Of a DNA stretch of 9,581 nt, positions 6,620-9,581 are shown piece after piece. Origin of the DNA: an uncultured Ruminococcus sp. (lineage in GTDB: Bacteria; Bacillota; Clostridia; Oscillospirales; Acutalibacteraceae); contig CADCQO010000130.1 of the NCBI GenBank assembly GCA_902803585.1, positions 1 through 9,581 of the forward strand. The letters are read 5' to 3'. The translations under genes and the position numbers were made by a program. Each line of letters opens with the position of its first letter. Position 1 is the stretch's first letter. The notes beneath the pieces are model-generated. The model had not been told where the DNA came from. It did no database searches and worked only from the letters and a program-made list of their open reading frames with translations.

Positions 6620-8665
6620 GTGAGAGATTGGTTGTTTTCAGAACTGGATAAGGATAAAGCGAGAAATCTGGCGGCTCAGTACCAGCTGCCTGTTTTTACC
6701 GCCTTGCTGCTGACAGTCAGACAGATCACAGAAAGAGAAGAGATCGAACAATTTTTTGACAACAGTGGTCAGCTCCCTGATCCCTTTACCATCAAGGATA
6801 TGGACAAGGCGGTTGAACGTATCAGGCAGGCTGTACACAGCGGAGAAAAAATATGCGTTTTCGGAGATTATGATTGTGACGGCGTTACATCGACAGCATT
6901 GCTGTATTCTTATCTGGAATCTGTCTTTGCCAATGTTATTTACTATATACCCGACCGCAACACAGAAGGCTATGGCATGAACAAAAAGGCAGTCGAGAAG
7001 CTGAAAAAAGATGAAGTCAGCCTGATTATTACTGTAGACAACGGTATTTCAGCGATTGATGAAATTTTCTATGCGGGACAGCTTGGTATGGACGTTGTTG
7101 TCACAGACCACCACACACCGCAGAGTATTCTGCCGAATGCGGCCGCCGTGATTGACCCGCACCGTCTGGACGATACTTCCGAATTTACAAACTGCTGCGG
7201 AGCAGGTCTGGCGATGATGCTGGCTATTGCACTCGAAGGGGACAGCTTTACGGTTATCGAAAATTATTCCGATCTGGCGGCGCTGGGAACGGTAGCGGAT
7301 CTGGTACCGCTTTCGGGTGTCAACCGGACAATCGTGAAGGCGGGAATGCTCCGCATGAAAAATACGGAACGTCCCGGTATGGTTCAGCTGATAGAGCAGG
7401 CACAGACGGATAAAATCAATGCGGGTACGATCGGTTTCCGTATTGCACCCCGCATCAATGCGGCAGGACGGCTTGCTTCTCCTTATGATGCACTGGAACT
7501 GCTGCTGACAGAAGATGATGACAGGGCGCAGATGCAGGCGGAACGCCTCAACGCACTGAATACGCAAAGGCAGACCATAGAAAATGAGATTTATGAAGAT
7601 ATCTGCCGTATGTTGGATGAGTCCCCAGAAATGACGCTGGACAGAGTGATCGTCGTTTCCTCAGAAAACTGGAATGCCGGCGTCATCGGTATTGTTTCCT
7701 CCAGAATCACCGAAAAATACGTCAAACCCAGCATTATCATTTCAGAGGGGGACGATATTTGTAAGGGTTCAGGCAGGAGCGTGTCAGGTTTTTCACTGGT
7801 TGATGCCATTTTTGCCTGTTCAGACTATCTGGAAAAATGCGGCGGTCACCCTATGGCGGCGGGCATCAGCCTGAAGCGGGAAAAAATTGAAGATTTCCGC
7901 CGCGCTATCAACGACTATGCAGACAAGCAGGAGAATATGCCGCTGTTGTCGGTGAAAATTGACAGCAAGTTGAACCCGAATACCATCGTAACCGATATGG
8001 TACACCAGCTGCAGGCATTTGAGCCGTTTGGTTATGGTAATCCTAAACCGAATTTTGCTGTCTGCAACATGAAACTTGAAAAAATCGTTTCCCTTTCGGG
8101 AGGAAAACATATCAAGCTGATCGTTTCACGGGACAAGGCTCGTCTGAATCTTGTGAAATTTTCCACCACCCCAAAGGAATTTCCCTATCCCGAAGGCTGT
8201 CTGCTGGATTTTGCTGTATCACTGGACATCAATGTGTATCAGCAGCAGGAATATCTTTCCTTCAATATCAAGGATATCAAGCCATCTGGTTTTGACAGCA
8301 AGAAGGCCATGCTGGAAGTTCAGCTTTACGAACAGTACCAAAAAGGAACGGTTCGTCCGCAGGTAAAGGAGCATTACCCCTCACGGGAGGATTTCGCAGC
8401 GGTTTACCGTTATATCCGTCAGTATCCCCGTGAGCTTTACACAATTGATTCTCTGTTGTCAGGCATTGGCAATCCTTCTCTCGGAGCGTTTAAACTGCTG
8501 ATAACATTGGATATTATGGAGGAAATGCAGCTGATCGAATATAAACGCAGCGGAGATATGCTGTATATCAGCCTGAAAGAAGTCAGCGGCAAGGTAAATC
8601 TGGAAACGTCCGTGATATACGGAAGATTAAAGGAGGTTGTCAGTCATGTCGGAAATCTTTCCTAA
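6620..8665 (+). CDS. recJ: Single-stranded-DNA-specific 5'-3' exonuclease RecJ
   Basis: A 681-residue RecJ starting at GTG. This DHH-family nuclease degrades single-stranded DNA 5' to 3' with Mn/Mg ions, in recombinational repair, mismatch repair and fork restart. The catalytic motifs are all present: GDYDCDG (82-88), VDNG (139-142), TDHH (162-165), GAG (194-196), GTVADL (223-228) and RINAAGR (278-284). The DHHA1 domain has WNAGVIG (351-357), CKGSGRS (381-387) and GGHPMAAG (408-415). An OB-fold region follows (about 440-560), then a C-terminal extension of about 100 residues (HYPSREDF...YISLKE) resembling the winged-helix-like tail of Firmicute RecJ. The short leader and the downstream overlap with the (p)ppGpp synthetase gene suggest a two-gene or longer operon. 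Nothing is broken or missing. Confidence 0.96.
   Translation: MRDWLFSELDKDKARNLAAQYQLPVFTALLLTVRQITEREEIEQFFDNSGQLPDPFTIKDMDKAVERIRQAVHSGEKICVFGDYDCDGVTSTALLYSYLESVFANVIYYIPDRNTEGYGMNKKAVEKLKKDEVSLIITVDNGISAIDEIFYAGQLGMDVVVTDHHTPQSILPNAAAVIDPHRLDDTSEFTNCCGAGLAMMLAIALEGDSFTVIENYSDLAALGTVADLVPLSGVNRTIVKAGMLRMKNTERPGMVQLIEQAQTDKINAGTIGFRIAPRINAAGRLASPYDALELLLTEDDDRAQMQAERLNALNTQRQTIENEIYEDICRMLDESPEMTLDRVIVVSSENWNAGVIGIVSSRITEKYVKPSIIISEGDDICKGSGRSVSGFSLVDAIFACSDYLEKCGGHPMAAGISLKREKIEDFRRAINDYADKQENMPLLSVKIDSKLNPNTIVTDMVHQLQAFEPFGYGNPKPNFAVCNMKLEKIVSLSGGKHIKLIVSRDKARLNLVKFSTTPKEFPYPEGCLLDFAVSLDINVYQQQEYLSFNIKDIKPSGFDSKKAMLEVQLYEQYQKGTVRPQVKEHYPSREDFAAVYRYIRQYPRELYTIDSLLSGIGNPSLGAFKLLITLDIMEEMQLIEYKRSGDMLYISLKEVSGKVNLETSVIYGRLKEVVSHVGNLS
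8629..8636 (+). promoter_or_regulatory. Strong internal ribosome binding site for rel inside the end of recJ
   Basis: AAAGGAGG within the last codons of recJ, 9 bases before the ATG at 8646. It supports coupled or independent translation of rel. Confidence 0.85.
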
Positions 8666-9581
8666 GTACTATGAGGATTATCATGAATTGGTCGATCTGA
8701 TGAAAAAAAGCAATCACGACTATAATTTTGAACTGGTAGACAAAGCCTATCGTTTTGCAGAGGAAAAGCATGGCGATCAGAGAAGAGCCTCTGGTATTCC
8801 GTATATTCTTCACCCCACTTCCGTAGCCTGTATTTTAGCGGAGCTGGGCATGGATTCAGAATCTCTGGCGGCGGCACTTCTGCACGATGTAGTAGAGGAT
8901 ACCCCCGTCACACTGGACGAGATCATTTCTTTGTTCGGACAGGAAATTGCAGAGCTGATTGACGGCGTGACAAAGCTGGGCAAAATCCCGTATTCCTCCC
9001 GTGAGGAACAGCAGGCGGAAAATATCCGCAAAATGCTGATTGCCATGGCGAAGGATATCCGTGTCATCATTATCAAGCTGGCAGACAGACTGCACAATAT
9101 GCGTACCATCGAGTGCATGAAGGAACAGCACCGCCGTGACAAGGCACTGGAAGTTATGGAAGTCTATGCGCCGATTGCCCACCGTCTTGGTATCAGAGCT
9201 ATCAAGGAGGAACTGGAAGATCTGGCAATCCGTTATCTTGACCCTGTGGGTTATGCGGAAATTGAACGTCAGTTAGAGAAAAAGAGCAAGGACAGAGTAC
9301 ATTTTGTAGCGGATATCAAGCAGAATCTTTACAACCGCCTGCAGGGCGAGATCAATAATGTATATATTTCCGGCCGTGTTAAGAGTATTCATGGTATCTA
9401 CAAAAAGACCTTCATGAAGGGCAAGACGATGGATCAGATCTATGATATCTTCGCTGTGCGTGTGATCGTGGATAGTGTGGCAGACTGCTATAATGTGCTG
9501 GGTATCGTACATGATATGTTCAAGCCCCTGCCGAACCGTTTCAAGGACTATATCTCTACCCCTAAGCCCAATATGTACCAG
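8646..9581 (+). CDS. relA: Bifunctional (p)ppGpp synthetase/hydrolase (RelA/SpoT family), 3' end outside the window
   Basis: The first 312 codons of a long RSH stringent-response enzyme. The HD hydrolase domain carries metal-site residues His56 (LHPTSVA), His80-Asp81 (LLHDVVEDT) and Asp147 (KLADRLHN). They align, offset by three, with His53, His77/Asp78 and Asp144 of the Streptococcus Rel enzyme, so ppGpp hydrolysis is expected to be active. The synthetase domain begins with GRVKSIHGIYKK (243-254), then YDIFAVRVIV (266-275, Asp267) and RFKDYISTPKPNMYQ (298-312). RFKD is the RxKD motif of bifunctional Rel proteins; RelA-only enzymes have ExDD. The rest of the synthetase domain and the TGS and C-terminal regulatory domains are past the edge. 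The start overlaps recJ by 20 bases with a strong internal ribosome site. The firmicute gene is also called rel or spoT. Confidence 0.95.
   Translation, partial: MSEIFPKYYEDYHELVDLMKKSNHDYNFELVDKAYRFAEEKHGDQRRASGIPYILHPTSVACILAELGMDSESLAAALLHDVVEDTPVTLDEIISLFGQEIAELIDGVTKLGKIPYSSREEQQAENIRKMLIAMAKDIRVIIIKLADRLHNMRTIECMKEQHRRDKALEVMEVYAPIAHRLGIRAIKEELEDLAIRYLDPVGYAEIERQLEKKSKDRVHFVADIKQNLYNRLQGEINNVYISGRVKSIHGIYKKTFMKGKTMDQIYDIFAVRVIVDSVADCYNVLGIVHDMFKPLPNRFKDYISTPKPNMYQ

Noticed and set aside
7049..7567. 172-codon minus-strand open frame inside recJ
   Set aside because: It is the complement of the conserved RecJ catalytic region and has shadow-frame composition.
1..9581. CRISPR array, tRNA, rRNA or riboswitch
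   Set aside because: I saw no regularly spaced direct repeats, no cloverleaf-like segment and no conserved leader structure; the intergenic spaces are all short.

Overview
The window looks like a chromosomal segment of a low-to-mid GC Firmicute, most likely a gut Clostridia member near Ruminococcus. The clues are the strong Shine-Dalgarno sites, the recJ-rel gene pair, a DHHW-family lipoprotein, a SipW-type surface protein and a triplet of serine recombinases. The assignment to a genus is inference; no rRNA or other marker is present.

Left part (1-1245, minus strand): the body of a secreted TasA/CalY-like (SipW-dependent) protein. Its reading frame is intact, but it has no start codon or N-terminal signal sequence, and it runs off the left edge. 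The frame becomes unrelated sequence right at the signal-peptide cleavage region.

Middle (1343-4970, minus strand): a tightly coupled operon of three serine-recombinase-family genes joined by 4-base ATGA overlaps. Two are full-length large serine recombinases. The middle gene keeps only the DNA-binding 'recombinase' domain and has no catalytic domain. The last gene ends about 100 bases from the broken surface-protein gene, which suggests the cassette is one end of an integrated or rearranged element. The missing head of the surface gene is not found on the other side of the cassette.

Right part (5054-9581): apparently ordinary chromosome. A minus-strand lipoprotein of the DHHW/SGNH-like family has a strong promoter and a strong intrinsic terminator. 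Diverging from it on the plus strand is recJ, followed by a bifunctional RelA/SpoT-type (p)ppGpp enzyme that overlaps recJ by 20 bases and runs off the right edge. Both divergent promoters lie in the 6365-6619 intergenic region.

The most interesting signal is the combination of a headless but undamaged secreted-protein gene, cut at its signal peptide, with a recombinase triplet reading straight towards it. This could be a simple integration scar, or a recombination-controlled surface gene that is rejoined to its head elsewhere in the genome.
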